31,919 nucleotides of DNA, from the NCBI GenBank assembly GCA_002365855.1, contig DFAP01000014.1, forward strand, positions 1 through 31,919, given 5' to 3'. The notes under the pieces were generated by a model. The model was not told the DNA's origin. It worked only from the letters and a program-made list of their open reading frames with translations, and did not search any database. A program made the position numbers and the translations under genes. Of the stretch, positions 6,859 through 16,144 are shown piece by piece (positions within the stretch are counted from its first letter, which is position 1; the number at the start of each line of letters is the position of its first letter). Source of the stretch: Pelotomaculum sp. UBA3103 (lineage in GTDB: Bacteria > Bacillota > Desulfotomaculia > Desulfotomaculales > Pelotomaculaceae).

Positions 6859-7527
6859 GTGATTGAGGCGACAGGAGTAATCCTGGCCGGAGGAAAAAGT
6901 CGGCGCATGGGCTTTGATAAGGCTTTTCTGCCTGTGGGCAGGGAAGCGATGATTGAGCGCATTGCAGCTGAACTGGTCGAGGTGTTTCCAGAGGTTTTGA
7001 TCAGCGCCAGAAGCGAGGATTTTGGAAGACGCCTGGGGATAGAAGTAGTGCCTGACCTGTTCACAGGCGGCGGCCCACTGAGCGGAATTCACGCTGTACT
7101 GAAAAGATCAAGGTATCCCAGGTGCCTGGTAGTGGCCTGTGATATGCCTTTTATCAATATAGACCTGGCGCGTTTCATGGTTGGGCAGTCTAAAGGATTT
7201 GATGTAACTGTGCCGAAGCATGGTATTTACCTTCAGCCTCTTTTTGCCGTGTACAGCAAAGACTGCATTCCTACCATAGAGAAATTCCTGGAGTTAAAAA
7301 GAAACAAAGTTGTAGATTTTTACCCGTATGTTAGGGTAAATTATGTTGATGAAACTTTATTACGGACATTTACAGATATTGAAACTGCATTTTTTAACGT
7401 TAATACACCTGCAGACTTAGAAAAAGCCAGGGATCTGGCAGAAAAAAGAACAGAGCCGGGAGAGAGCATTGTTAAAGATCCTGTACCCAAAAATGTATGT
7501 ATCATCAATACTGGAAATCAAGCTTGA
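6859..7527 (+). CDS. mobA: molybdenum cofactor guanylyltransferase (MobA)
   Basis: MobA transfers GMP from GTP to molybdopterin, giving the guanine dinucleotide cofactor used by enzymes such as formate dehydrogenase. The 222-residue protein begins with the nucleotidyltransferase signature LAGGKSRRMGFDKA (9-22). It continues with a PDLFTGGGPLSGIHA segment and the metal-binding Asp in ACDMPF (near residue 94). Length is normal. The start is GTG at 6859 with GGAGGGAG just upstream. It is the first gene of the plus-strand series running into the aro operon, and its 3' end overlaps yqeG by 59 bases. Nothing in the nearby genes uses molybdenum, so the position is probably a shared-transcript convenience. 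Confidence 0.9.
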   Translation: MIEATGVILAGGKSRRMGFDKAFLPVGREAMIERIAAELVEVFPEVLISARSEDFGRRLGIEVVPDLFTGGGPLSGIHAVLKRSRYPRCLVVACDMPFINIDLARFMVGQSKGFDVTVPKHGIYLQPLFAVYSKDCIPTIEKFLELKRNKVVDFYPYVRVNYVDETLLRTFTDIETAFFNVNTPADLEKARDLAEKRTEPGESIVKDPVPKNVCIINTGNQA

Positions 7528-7993
7528 AACTCTGAAAGAGCTGGGGATAAAGGGTATTCTTTTCGATTTGGACAACACCATAGTCCGCAGGGACTCAGTT
7601 AAATTTTCCCCTGAAGTACAGGGGATGCTTGAAGAGTTTAAAAGACAGGGATTCAAGCTGGGTATTGTTTCCAATAACTCTCATAAGAGGGTGGGTTCCA
7701 TCGCCGGGCCAATGGAGGTGACGTCTGTGCACCGTGCAGTGAAACCCTGGGTCAGGCCGTTTCGTCACGCCCTTAAGTTGATAAACACCGCCCCGGAGGA
7801 AACCGCTCTGATCGGAGACCAGATTTTTACCGACATTTTGGGTGGGAACCTGGCCGGACTTTATACTATCCTGGTTGTTCCTATGGAAGGAAAAGAGTTC
7901 TGGGGGACCAGGATGATCAGCCGGCCCCTGGAGAAGTTTGTGCTGGCTAAACTGAAAAAACACCCGGAGGTTTTTCATGGCAAGTGGGATTAG
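7469..7993 (+). CDS. YqeG-type HAD phosphatase (subfamily IIIA)
   Basis: The 174-residue protein is a HAD-superfamily hydrolase resembling Bacillus YqeG. The nucleophile motif is FDLDNT (Asp33, Asp35), motif II is in GIVSNNSHKR, and motif III/IV is GDQIFTDILGGN; KPW corresponds to the conserved Lys. YqeG relatives dephosphorylate phosphatidylglycerophosphate or small phosphates; the substrate here is unknown. TTG at 7469 is chosen because GGGAGAG lies just upstream and the N-terminus (MLKILYPKMYVSSI) then aligns with YqeG. The gene begins inside mobA and its 3' end overlaps aroE by 17 bases, so it is tightly embedded in the operon. In Bacillus yqeG also lies directly next to aroE (yqeG-yqeH-aroE), though with yqeH between. 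Confidence 0.85.
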   Translation: MLKILYPKMYVSSILEIKLETLKELGIKGILFDLDNTIVRRDSVKFSPEVQGMLEEFKRQGFKLGIVSNNSHKRVGSIAGPMEVTSVHRAVKPWVRPFRHALKLINTAPEETALIGDQIFTDILGGNLAGLYTILVVPMEGKEFWGTRMISRPLEKFVLAKLKKHPEVFHGKWD

Positions 7994-8879
7994 CGGCCGC
8001 ACGAAATTATGTGGTGTTTTCGGCTGCCCGGTGGAGCACTCCTTTTCACCGGCGATGCAGAATGCGGCATTTCAGGCAGCGGGGCTTGACTATGCCTACC
8101 TGCCTTTTTTTGTGGCCCCGGAGCATCTAGCTGCCGCTGTAGAGTCGGTAAAGGCCCTGGGTATGATCGGTGTTAACATTACTGTGCCTCATAAGGAAGC
8201 CGTACTTCCGCTGCTGGACGAGCTAACGGACGAGGCCAGGCTGGCCGGAGCGGTCAATACGGTTGTCAACCGCCACAGGCGCCTGTGCGGCGACAATACC
8301 GACGGTAAAGGGTTCTTATGGTCACTCTTGGAGAACGCTGGATTTGTCCCAACCGGTAAAACGGCACTGATCCTGGGAGCGGGCGGGGCGGCCCGGGCTG
8401 TCTCCGTGAGCCTGGCCATGTGCGGCGCAAAAAAAATGGTTATCGCGAACCGGTCAAAAAAACGGGCGGAAGAGCTGGCCCGGGTCATTAATGTCAGGAC
8501 AGGAGCCAGCGCTGAGGTCGTGGAATGGCCTGAAGATAATTCTAAGAACCTGCCGGGAGAAGCGCTGCAGTCCGCAGATCTGGTGGTGCAGACCACAACC
8601 CTGGGCATGTTTCCTGAAGTATCCACATGCGCGCCCCTTCCGTTTGAGCTGATCAGGCCAGGGCAGGTAGCCTGCGATCTGGTGTATAATCCGGTCAGAA
8701 CGGCATTTTTAAAAAAAGCCTCACGTGCCGGGGCAACCGTGGTGGGCGGTTTGGGTATGCTTTTATACCAGGGAGCTCTGGCTTTTGAGCTGTGGACAGG
8801 CCTTGCAGCGCCCCTGGAAGCAATGAACAAGGCCCTGAAAAGAGAGTACCTGATGGCCAGAAAGAAGCAAATAATTTAG
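7977..8879 (+). CDS. aroE: shikimate dehydrogenase
   Basis: AroE reduces 3-dehydroshikimate to shikimate with NADPH. The 300-residue protein shows the substrate-binding N-terminus (GCPVEHSFSPAMQNAAF) and NITVPHK with catalytic Lys73. It also has the catalytic Asp in GDNTDGKGF (near residue 109) and the NADP-binding Rossmann loop GAGGAARAVS, with NRSKKRA after it favouring NADP. The closing GLGMLLYQGALAFELWTG helix is typical. ATG 7977 follows CCGGAGG at 7963-7969. It is 17 bases inside yqeG and is followed 18 bases later by aroC. It is part of the aroE-C-K-B operon supplying chorismate. Confidence 0.95.
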   Translation: MASGISGRTKLCGVFGCPVEHSFSPAMQNAAFQAAGLDYAYLPFFVAPEHLAAAVESVKALGMIGVNITVPHKEAVLPLLDELTDEARLAGAVNTVVNRHRRLCGDNTDGKGFLWSLLENAGFVPTGKTALILGAGGAARAVSVSLAMCGAKKMVIANRSKKRAEELARVINVRTGASAEVVEWPEDNSKNLPGEALQSADLVVQTTTLGMFPEVSTCAPLPFELIRPGQVACDLVYNPVRTAFLKKASRAGATVVGGLGMLLYQGALAFELWTGLAAPLEAMNKALKREYLMARKKQII

Positions 8880-8897
8880 ATCCACCGGAGGAATGGC

Positions 8898-10058
8898 ATG
8901 CTTAGATACTTGACTGCGGGAGAATCCCACGGTCCCGCCCTTACTGCTATTATTGAGGGGCTGCCATCAGGCCTGCCCCTGGCCGGCGAGTACATTAACC
9001 GTCAGCTTGCCCGGCGCCAGGGCGGTTACGGCCGCGGGGACAGAATGAAAATCGAAAGTGACACTGTGCGGATCATGTCCGGCGTCAGGGGTGGTTATAC
9101 CCTGGGCAGCCCGGTCACGCTGGTAATAGAGAATAAGGACTGGGCCAACTGGTCGGAAATCATGGCGCCGGAACCAGGCGCAAGGCTTGGAGAGCGTGTC
9201 GTAACACGTCCCAGACCAGGCCACGCGGACCTGGCCGGGGCTGTTAAGTACCGGCACAGCGACATAAGAAATGTACTGGAGCGCTCCAGTGCCCGCGAAA
9301 CCGCTGCCAGGGTGGCGGCAGGCAGTGCGGCCAGGAGGCTTTTAGAAGAACTCGGGATCAAGATAATTGGACAGGTGGTGCAAGTCGGCGGTATCGATGC
9401 AGACACGGGCCAGCTTGGCCAGCTGGAGCTGATTGAGCGGCTGCTTACCTCCAGGCTTCTTTGCGCCGACCCGCTGGCTGAGAAGCAGATGATCGAAAAA
9501 ATAGATCAAACCAGGAAAGAGGGGGACACCCTGGGGGGTGTCTTTGAGGTCAGGGCCTATGGTGTTCCACCCGGCCTCGGCAGTTATACCCACTGGGACC
9601 GCAAAATAGACGGCTATCTCGCCTCCGCCCTGATGAGCATCCAGGCCGTTAAGGGAGTCGAGGTCGGTGATGGCTTCAGCGCTGCCGCAAAGGCAGGTTC
9701 CGAGGTGCAGGACGAGATTTTTTACAGCCAGGAAAAAGGTTTTTACCGTGGCTCAAACAACGCCGGGGGTATCGAGGGCGGCATGACCAACGGAGAAGTC
9801 TTGGTGCTCAGGGCGGCGATGAAGCCAATACCCACCTTATACCGTCCGCTGCGCAGTGTGGACCTGGTCACCAAGAGGCCCCTGGAAGCAGCCGTTGAAC
9901 GCTCGGATACCTGTGCGGCGCCTGCGGCATGCGTTATCGGGGAGGCAGTTGTGGCCTGGGAACTGGCGCGGGCCTGCATGGAAAAATGCGGTGGCGACAG
10001 CCTGTCAGAATTAAAGGAAACCTGGAACCGTTACCTTATCAGCCTGAAGAAGGTGTAG
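8898..10058 (+). CDS. aroC: chorismate synthase
   Basis: AroC converts 5-enolpyruvylshikimate 3-phosphate to chorismate using reduced FMN. The 386-residue protein has all three family signatures: [19 protein letters not shown] near the start, the central [20 protein letters not shown] segment with [14 protein letters not shown] before it, and a C-terminal [15 protein letters not shown] segment. Length matches the family (360-390). ATG 8898 is preceded by CCGGAGGAA. It lies between aroE and aroK with very short gaps. Its product feeds both aromatic amino acid synthesis and, through mqnA at the other end of the window, menaquinone. Confidence 0.96.
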   Translation: MLRYLTAGESHGPALTAIIEGLPSGLPLAGEYINRQLARRQGGYGRGDRMKIESDTVRIMSGVRGGYTLGSPVTLVIENKDWANWSEIMAPEPGARLGERVVTRPRPGHADLAGAVKYRHSDIRNVLERSSARETAARVAAGSAARRLLEELGIKIIGQVVQVGGIDADTGQLGQLELIERLLTSRLLCADPLAEKQMIEKIDQTRKEGDTLGGVFEVRAYGVPPGLGSYTHWDRKIDGYLASALMSIQAVKGVEVGDGFSAAAKAGSEVQDEIFYSQEKGFYRGSNNAGGIEGGMTNGEVLVLRAAMKPIPTLYRPLRSVDLVTKRPLEAAVERSDTCAAPAACVIGEAVVAWELARACMEKCGGDSLSELKETWNRYLISLKKV

Positions 10059-10062
10059 GCAG

Positions 10063-10596
10063 ATGCTGAACATAGTTTTGATCGGTTTTATGGGCACAGG
10101 CAAATCTGTCATTGGGAGGCGCCTGGCCGTCCGTATGAACCGTGTTTTTATAGATACTGACAATGAAATAGAAGAGCTGACAGGAAAGTCTGTGAGCGAA
10201 ATATTTGCCAGGTATGGCGCCGTCCGGTTTCGCTCTGAGGAGGCATTGCTGGTGAAAAAGCTGGCTGTTAAAGAAAACCTGGTGATATCTACCGGGGGGG
10301 GCATGGTGTTAAATCCTGAAAACGTCCGGCTGCTTCAGAAAAAAGGTCTGCTAATCTGTCTCAAAGCATCGCCCGAGGTAATCTATCAAAGGGTGAAAAA
10401 CAAGAGAAAGCGTCCTCTGCTGCTGAAAGGTGATTTGAAAGAAAAGATCTTAAGCCTCATTAATGAGCGGGAAGGGCTGTATGATGTCGCTGATTTTACA
10501 GTTGATACGGGAACCTGCAGCGTTAATGAAGCGGTTGAGCTCATTCTCCACTACTTGTCTGAAAGGAACGTGTTAGATGATCACGGTGCAGGTTGA
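10063..10596 (+). CDS. aroK: shikimate kinase
   Basis: AroK phosphorylates shikimate at the 3-OH with ATP. The 177-residue protein starts with the P-loop region LIGFMGTGKS, then FIDTDNEIE (Mg/shikimate Asp pair), a shikimate-contact Arg in VRFRSEE, and the STGGGMV motif. The lid region follows as VKNKRKRPLL. Length is standard. It starts four bases after aroC and overlaps aroB by 20 bases, so translation is probably coupled along the operon. Confidence 0.95.
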   Translation: MLNIVLIGFMGTGKSVIGRRLAVRMNRVFIDTDNEIEELTGKSVSEIFARYGAVRFRSEEALLVKKLAVKENLVISTGGGMVLNPENVRLLQKKGLLICLKASPEVIYQRVKNKRKRPLLLKGDLKEKILSLINEREGLYDVADFTVDTGTCSVNEAVELILHYLSERNVLDDHGAG

Positions 10597-11674
10597 TCTG
10601 GGGCCACGCAGTTACCCTGTTTTCATCGGGAAGGGGATACTGGAAAGCCTGGGCGCTTTAATGAAAGAGTTGGATTACGGGGAAAGAGCCCTTTTGGTTT
10701 CGGACCGTAAGGTTCTAAAGCTGTACGGCGGGTTAGTGCAAAAGTGTCTTGCCGGGTCCGGCTTTGACGTGATCACAGGTGAGATCGGCGGTGGCGAGGA
10801 GTGCAAGACTCTGGCAACTGCCCAAAAGTTATATGATTCGGCTTTTGCGGGTGAACTTGACCGGCGCTGTCCCGTTGTCGCCCTTGGCGGCGGGGTGGTT
10901 GGAGATATTTCAGGCTTTGTCGCCGCTACATATATGCGGGGGATTCCTTTTGTCCAGGTTCCCACTACTTTGCTGGCACAAGTGGACAGCAGCGTGGGTG
11001 GGAAGGTAGCCGTAAATCACCCCCGCGGTAAAAACATCATCGGCGCCTTTTACCAGCCTGGTCTGGTACTGGCCGACACCACCACGCTCAGCACCCTGCC
11101 GCCCGTGGAGGTCAGCTCGGGTCTCGCGGAAGTGATTAAGTACGGGATTATAGCTGACGAGGCTTTTTTTAACTGGCTGGAGGAGCATGTAGGCCGCCTG
11201 TTGAGCCTGGACCATTATGCGCTGGAGCACGCGGTGGCCGTTTCATGCCGGATAAAAGCCGGAGTTGTGGAAAAAGACGAGACAGAACAGGGCCTTCGTG
11301 CCATTTTAAACTATGGGCACACCGTAGGGCACGCGCTGGAGGCCCTCACCGGTTATTCAGCCTACACTCACGGAGAGGCGTTGGGGATCGGCATGGCGGC
11401 TGCGGCGCGCATAGCTGTAGCCATGGACATGCTAACCCGAACTGAAGCTGAAAGGATTGTCTCACTGCTGGTAAAGGCCAGACTGCCCGTAGAGCTGCCT
11501 CCGGCCATATCACCGGATGACCTGATAACCGCTATGCGTCTGGACAAAAAGTCACTGGCAGGCAGATTAAGCCTGGTCCTGCCGGAAAAAATCGGACAGG
11601 TGAGCCTGGTCCGGGACGTCCCGGAGGAAGTGGTAAATAAGTCCCTTCTTTGGCAAAACAATTCAGGATTCTAG
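10577..11674 (+). CDS. aroB: 3-dehydroquinate synthase
   Basis: AroB makes 3-dehydroquinate from DAHP using NAD and a divalent metal. The 365-residue protein contains the NAD-binding segment ALGGGVVGDISGFVAATYMRG, the PTTLLAQVDSSVGGK and RGKNIIGAFYQP motifs, metal-ligand Glu in GLAEVIKYG, and metal His residues in LNYGHTVGHALE and THGEALGIGM. It is full length. It begins inside aroK and closes the aro block; the next gene is 113 bases away with no clear terminator, so transcription may continue into the pilus cluster. Confidence 0.96.
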   Translation: MITVQVDLGPRSYPVFIGKGILESLGALMKELDYGERALLVSDRKVLKLYGGLVQKCLAGSGFDVITGEIGGGEECKTLATAQKLYDSAFAGELDRRCPVVALGGGVVGDISGFVAATYMRGIPFVQVPTTLLAQVDSSVGGKVAVNHPRGKNIIGAFYQPGLVLADTTTLSTLPPVEVSSGLAEVIKYGIIADEAFFNWLEEHVGRLLSLDHYALEHAVAVSCRIKAGVVEKDETEQGLRAILNYGHTVGHALEALTGYSAYTHGEALGIGMAAAARIAVAMDMLTRTEAERIVSLLVKARLPVELPPAISPDDLITAMRLDKKSLAGRLSLVLPEKIGQVSLVRDVPEEVVNKSLLWQNNSGF

Positions 11675-11787
11675 ATATTTTGCCGATATAGATATATCAG
11701 CTGCGCCTGCTGCAGGACAGAACAGAATCTTAACAATAATTCGCCAGGCCTGGGTTTGGACATGAAATCAGCGAAGGGAGCCGAATT

Positions 11788-12537
11788 TTGCTGCTTTTAT
11801 TTTTTAGCCTGGGCCTTATTGCCGGCAGTTTTCTAAACGTGTGCATTTACCGCATCCCCAGGGGGGAGTCGGTGCTCCTGCCGCCCTCGCACTGCGACGG
11901 CTGCGGCCTGAGAATAGCGCTGCGGGACCTGATCCCGTTGTTCAGCTACCTGTGGCTGAAAGGCCGCTGCCGCTTTTGCGGCGGGAGCATCAGCCCTTTA
12001 TATCCATCAGTCGAACTGCTCACAGGACTACTTTTTGCCGCCTCTTACGCGCATTTTGGCCTTTCCGCACTGCTGGTAAAATTCCTTTTCCTGATCTGCA
12101 TCCTCATCGTCGTCTCTTTCATAGACATAGAGCACTATCTCATACCGAACAGGGTCAATGCCTTCGCCCTGTTCACCGGTATAGTCCTGAACATTTACGC
12201 CCGAGACCTGTCTTTTGCCTCCGCGGTAACAGGCATGGCCGCCGCGGCGCTCTTTTTGCTGCTGCCGGCATTAGCCAGCAGTGGCGGCATGGGCGGCGGA
12301 GACGTGAAAATGGCTGCGGTCGTCGGCCTGTTCCTGGGCTGGCCGCTTGGCCTGGCAGCAGTCATCATAGGCACTGTGATAGCTGGCCTGTCCGGGCTAT
12401 TTCTGATGCTGGCGAGCATTAAGGGCCGCAGGGACATGATCCCTTTCGGGCCGTTTATCGCGTGCGGGACGCTGGTCACGATATTTAAGGGCAGCTGTAT
12501 CCTGGAGTGGTATACACGCGCGGCAGGCCCTGGTTAA
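11788..12537 (+). CDS. pilD: type IV prepilin peptidase / N-methyltransferase (A24)
   Basis: This membrane aspartyl protease cleaves the leader from type IV prepilins and methylates the new N-terminus. The 249-residue protein has the N-terminal GSFLNVCIYRIPRG motif and the cysteine pairs CDGC (36, 39) and CRFC (61, 64) that bind zinc in the methylase loop. Seven or eight hydrophobic segments follow. The two catalytic aspartates lie in SFIDIEH (Asp113) and GGGDVKM (Asp172). TTG 11788 follows GAAGGGAG. It opens the type IV pilus cluster. Because no tadV-type peptidase accompanies the Tad genes on the opposite strand, this enzyme could process TadE too; that is inference. Confidence 0.92.
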   Translation: MLLLFFSLGLIAGSFLNVCIYRIPRGESVLLPPSHCDGCGLRIALRDLIPLFSYLWLKGRCRFCGGSISPLYPSVELLTGLLFAASYAHFGLSALLVKFLFLICILIVVSFIDIEHYLIPNRVNAFALFTGIVLNIYARDLSFASAVTGMAAAALFLLLPALASSGGMGGGDVKMAAVVGLFLGWPLGLAAVIIGTVIAGLSGLFLMLASIKGRRDMIPFGPFIACGTLVTIFKGSCILEWYTRAAGPG

Positions 12538-12598
12538 ATTGGGGGATTAAATTAGAGATATCAGTTATCTAAGCCTGCAGATAAGAGGTGGTGTCTAA

Positions 12599-13870
12599 AT
12601 GAACAGGCATGATCATAACACCGGGACTGGCAGGGCAGCGTATATAACCCTGGATGAAGCTGCCGGGGCATTTTCCGCGAAAGACCGGGAAGACACTTTT
12701 ACCGGAGAGCCGTCAGTCATTCAGCTGGTTGACGCGCTGATAGCCAAGGCGGTCAGCGAAAAGGCCAGCGACATCCATATTGAGCCTTTTGAGCAGGGCA
12801 CCCGGGTCCGCCTGCGGGTAGACGGGTTTTTAAGGGAAGAGATGACACTGTCACGCGGTATGATTCACCCTGTGGTTTCACGCATCAAGGTCATGGCCGG
12901 GATGGATATCGCCGAGCGCCGCCTGCCCCAGGACGGGCGGGTACCAATGCGGCTTTCGGGGCGCAACCTGGACCTCAGGATATCAACCATGCCTACAATT
13001 TTTGGTGAAAAAGCCGTGGTGCGCATTCTCGACAAAGACAGCATTAAAGGCTGCACCTTGGAAGAGTTGGGTTTGAGCCAACCAAACCTGGACAGGTTTC
13101 TTTCTCTAATCAGGAGCGCGTACGGCATGGTCCTGGTAACCGGTCCCACGGGCAGCGGCAAGACCACGAGCCTGTACACCGCGCTGGAGATGCTCAATCA
13201 AGCGGACAGGAACATCGTCACGGTGGAGGACCCTGTTGAATATGTTCTGGAGGGCATCAACCAGGCTCAGGTAAATGTCAAGTCCGGGTTTACTTTTTCT
13301 AATTACCTGCGCTCAATTCTGAGACAGGATCCCGATGTGATCATGATCGGTGAGATTAGAGACCTGGAGACATCTGAGATTGCCGTGCAGGCGGCCATCA
13401 CGGGGCACCTGGTGCTCTCAACCCTGCATACCAACGATGCTCCGGGGGCCGTCACCAGGCTTCTTGACATGGGTGTAGCCCCCTTTATGGTTGCTTCTTC
13501 CCTGCTTGGCGTAGTGGCGCAGCGCCTGGTGCGCCGTGTTTGCAGCAACTGCAGGCAGGAGTGCGTGCCCGGGGAAAACGAGGCTGAGTTTGCCGGAATT
13601 AAGCCAGGCGCCATGCTTTTTGACGGGGCCGGGTGCAGCGAGTGCGGCTTTACCGGCTACCGGGGCAGGATCGCTGTTTACGAGGTGATGCCTCTATCCC
13701 CCCAGATTCAGAAAATGATCCTCAAAGGAGCCGCCGCTGAAGAGCTGAGGGAGGCGGCAGTAGGGGAGGGCATGACAGCATTGAAAGACGACGGAATTAA
13801 AAAAGCCCTGGCAGGGTACACAACAATAAAAGAAATTATGCGGGTGGCCTTCAGGGAACGTTCTTTCTAA
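12599..13870 (+). CDS. pilB: type IV pilus assembly ATPase PilB/GspE
   Basis: PilB is the hexameric ATPase that powers pilus extension. Motifs are complete: Walker A GPTGSGKTT (182-190), Asp box TVEDPVEY, Walker B DPDVIMIGEIRD, His box STLHTNDAPGA, and a tetracysteine zinc element (CSNC ... CSEC). At 423 residues it is well short of usual PilB (about 550-570): the N-terminal MshEN/GSPII_E_N region, which often binds c-di-GMP, is absent, and the protein starts about 35 residues before the N2 domain (PSVIQLVDALI). No N-terminal frame is visible upstream, where pilD ends 61 bases before. The start ATG 12599 has GAGGTGG ahead. Confidence 0.92.
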   Translation: MNRHDHNTGTGRAAYITLDEAAGAFSAKDREDTFTGEPSVIQLVDALIAKAVSEKASDIHIEPFEQGTRVRLRVDGFLREEMTLSRGMIHPVVSRIKVMAGMDIAERRLPQDGRVPMRLSGRNLDLRISTMPTIFGEKAVVRILDKDSIKGCTLEELGLSQPNLDRFLSLIRSAYGMVLVTGPTGSGKTTSLYTALEMLNQADRNIVTVEDPVEYVLEGINQAQVNVKSGFTFSNYLRSILRQDPDVIMIGEIRDLETSEIAVQAAITGHLVLSTLHTNDAPGAVTRLLDMGVAPFMVASSLLGVVAQRLVRRVCSNCRQECVPGENEAEFAGIKPGAMLFDGAGCSECGFTGYRGRIAVYEVMPLSPQIQKMILKGAAAEELREAAVGEGMTALKDDGIKKALAGYTTIKEIMRVAFRERSF

Positions 13871-13915
13871 ACGATGTAATAATTGGAATATATCATAATT
13901 TATGGGGAATTAGTT

Positions 13916-15013
13916 ATGTTGATTGATGACGTCATAGCGCAGGCCGCTGCGATAGGCGCCTCCGACGTGCATCTCACGGCGGGCAGGCCTCCCTTTTACA
14001 GGCTGCACGGGCTGCTTTACCCCGTTGACGCCGGGGAATTCAGCGGAAAGATGTTCCTTCTGGATATCGGGGAAGTCAGGACGATGCACCCGGAGGACAC
14101 GGATAATATGGCCAGGCGGCTAATGAGCCGCAGCCAGTACGAAGCATTTAATGAAGCGGGGGAATTGGATTTTGCCTGCGCTGTATCTGCCGGGACCCGG
14201 GTCCGTGTCAGCGTTTTCAAGCAGGGTGGCGCCACTGCCATGGCTATTCGCATATTAAGCGGGCGGGTTCCTTCCCTCAGCGAGCTGGGACTGCCGGATA
14301 TCCTGACCTGTCTTGCAGACAGGCCAAAAGGGCTGGTGCTGGTTACAGGCCCAGCCGGCTGCGGCAAGTCGACCACCCTGGCGGCAATGGTTGATTTCAT
14401 CAACAGGGAAAAAAGGGTACATGTGCTGACCCTGGAAGACCCTGTGGAATACCTGCACCAACACAACCGCTCAATTATCAGCCAGCGCGAGATTGGACGG
14501 GACACACGCTCTTTTGCGGCCGGGCTGCGGGCAGCTCTGCGCGAGGATCCTGATGTAATCCTGGTAGGGGAGATGAGGGACCCCGAAACTATTTCAACTG
14601 CCGTTACTGCTGCCGAAACAGGGCACTTGGTGCTGGCCAGCCTTCATACCTGCGGCGCGGCGGAAACCATTGACCGCATCATCGATGCTTTTCCTTCCCT
14701 CCAGCAGCATCAGATACGCCGTCAGCTAGCCGCTGCAATCGAAGGGATCGTGTCCCAGCAGCTGGTGCCGAGGGCCGACCGGCCGGGCGCCGCAGCTGCG
14801 CTGGAGGTGCTTTTAGGCACGCCTGCCGTCAGGAATTTAATCCGGGAAGGCAAAACCCACCAGATTTACTCTCAAATACAGACAGGAGCGCAGTACGGCA
14901 TGCAAACTTATGACATGTCCCTGCGCCTGCTGTATCAGAAAAACATCATTAGCAGGGAAGAGGCTGTCAGCCGTGCGACGGACAAGGACCTTCTTAATGT
15001 ACTGGAAGTCTAA
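13916..15013 (+). CDS. pilT: pilus retraction ATPase PilT
   Basis: PilT disassembles the pilus and drives twitching. The 365-residue protein follows the family throughout: ASDVHLTAGRPP near the start, Asp box LEDPVEYLHQH, Walker B DPDVILVGEMRDPET and a His box LASLHT, then IDRIIDAFP..QQHQIRRQLA. The Walker A at 145-152 reads GPAGCGKS instead of the usual GPTGSGKS; it keeps the essential Gly-Lys-Ser and is probably functional. The His-box end is LHTCGAAETID rather than LHTNSAA. ATG 13916 with GGGGA at 13904-13908 is preferred over a start 33 bases upstream. It overlaps pilC by 17 bases. Confidence 0.92.
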   Translation: MLIDDVIAQAAAIGASDVHLTAGRPPFYRLHGLLYPVDAGEFSGKMFLLDIGEVRTMHPEDTDNMARRLMSRSQYEAFNEAGELDFACAVSAGTRVRVSVFKQGGATAMAIRILSGRVPSLSELGLPDILTCLADRPKGLVLVTGPAGCGKSTTLAAMVDFINREKRVHVLTLEDPVEYLHQHNRSIISQREIGRDTRSFAAGLRAALREDPDVILVGEMRDPETISTAVTAAETGHLVLASLHTCGAAETIDRIIDAFPSLQQHQIRRQLAAAIEGIVSQQLVPRADRPGAAAALEVLLGTPAVRNLIREGKTHQIYSQIQTGAQYGMQTYDMSLRLLYQKNIISREEAVSRATDKDLLNVLEV

Positions 15014-16094
15014 GCTCACCCGGGCTGCCGGGGATTTATTCATAACAAAAATCAAGGCCAGGGACATGTCCGTTTTATGCCGCCAGTTCGCTGCCATGAG
15101 CGAGGCGGGAATACCCGTTCTGAAATGCCTGGATGTGCTGGCCCGGCAATCCGAGGGCGGCCGTCTTCGTGCCGTCTTGCATGACGTGTCGGTTGGGATA
15201 GAATATGGGCAAAGCCTCAGCGAATCGTTTAATAAGCATAATAGCCTGCTGCCGGAGATCTTTGTCAACCTGCTGGCTGCGGGGGAAGCCAGCGGCACGC
15301 TGGCACAGGCGCTGGAGCGGCTGGCCGTCCACTTCGAAAAGGAGCGCGTGCTTAGAGAAAAGATCAAGTCGGCCATGGCTTACCCGCTGCTGGTGGCAGG
15401 GATGTCCATGCTGGCTCTGATTGCCATGATTGTACTGGTAGTGCCGGTGTTTGCCGATATCTACGAATCGGTCGGAGCCGAGCTGCCGCTGCCCACACGG
15501 GTTGTGATCTTTACCAGCGCCGCAATTTCTAAATATTGGTACGTTTTTCTTGCCACAGGAGCAGCCGCATTTTTCCTTTTAAGAAAGTTAGCACTTAAAG
15601 AAAGAAAGTATTTTGACCTCTTGCTCCTGCGCCTGCCTCTTTTCGGCAGGCTCACGCACAGGGCTGTTGTAGCCAGGTTTGCCCGCACCCTGGCAACTCT
15701 ATTGAACAGCGGGATCCCTTTAATGCAGTCTCTAAAAATCACGCGCAACGCCTCGGGAAACGCTCTGGTCGCTGAAGAAATAGACATGATCAGGACAGGT
15801 GTCGCGAGCGGGGGCGGGATGGCGCCGTTTCTGGAAAAAAGCGCGTTATTTCCGCCTATGGCTGCCAGCATGGTGGCAGTCGGCGAGGAGTCCGGCTCTC
15901 TGGACAGCCTCCTGGAAAGGCTGGCGGAATTTTACGAGTCGGAGGCTGAGGCCATGGCAGAGAGGATGTCGGGCCTGGTTGAGCCCCTGCTCATCGCCGG
16001 CGTGGGTGTTTTAGTTGCTTTAATAGCGTTGTCTGTCTACCTGCCCTTATTTGGCCTGGCAGGCGCGGTACAGTCCAGCGGCGGTCTTCCCTGA
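14997..16094 (+). CDS. pilC: type IV pilus inner-membrane platform protein PilC/GspF
   Basis: PilC is the polytopic membrane platform on which PilB and PilT act. The 365-residue protein has two repeated T2SF domains: the first opens with FITKIKARDMSVLCRQFAAMSEAGIPVL, the second with VVARFARTLATLLNSGIPLMQSL. Each is followed by a helical GE.SG(T/S)L segment (GEASGTLAQAL; GEESGSLDSLL) and a membrane helix. Three membrane segments are visible at about 140-162, 188-205 and 335-357. ATG 14997 with AAGGA upstream is chosen; the frame opens earlier inside pilT but without homology. It is slightly shorter than typical PilC (about 400). Confidence 0.9.
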   Translation: MYWKSKLTRAAGDLFITKIKARDMSVLCRQFAAMSEAGIPVLKCLDVLARQSEGGRLRAVLHDVSVGIEYGQSLSESFNKHNSLLPEIFVNLLAAGEASGTLAQALERLAVHFEKERVLREKIKSAMAYPLLVAGMSMLALIAMIVLVVPVFADIYESVGAELPLPTRVVIFTSAAISKYWYVFLATGAAAFFLLRKLALKERKYFDLLLLRLPLFGRLTHRAVVARFARTLATLLNSGIPLMQSLKITRNASGNALVAEEIDMIRTGVASGGGMAPFLEKSALFPPMAASMVAVGEESGSLDSLLERLAEFYESEAEAMAERMSGLVEPLLIAGVGVLVALIALSVYLPLFGLAGAVQSSGGLP

Positions 16095-16144
16095 CCGTAC
16101 CGAAGGGAGAAGTTTAGTATTAGACTGTTCAGGGGTGATGGAAT

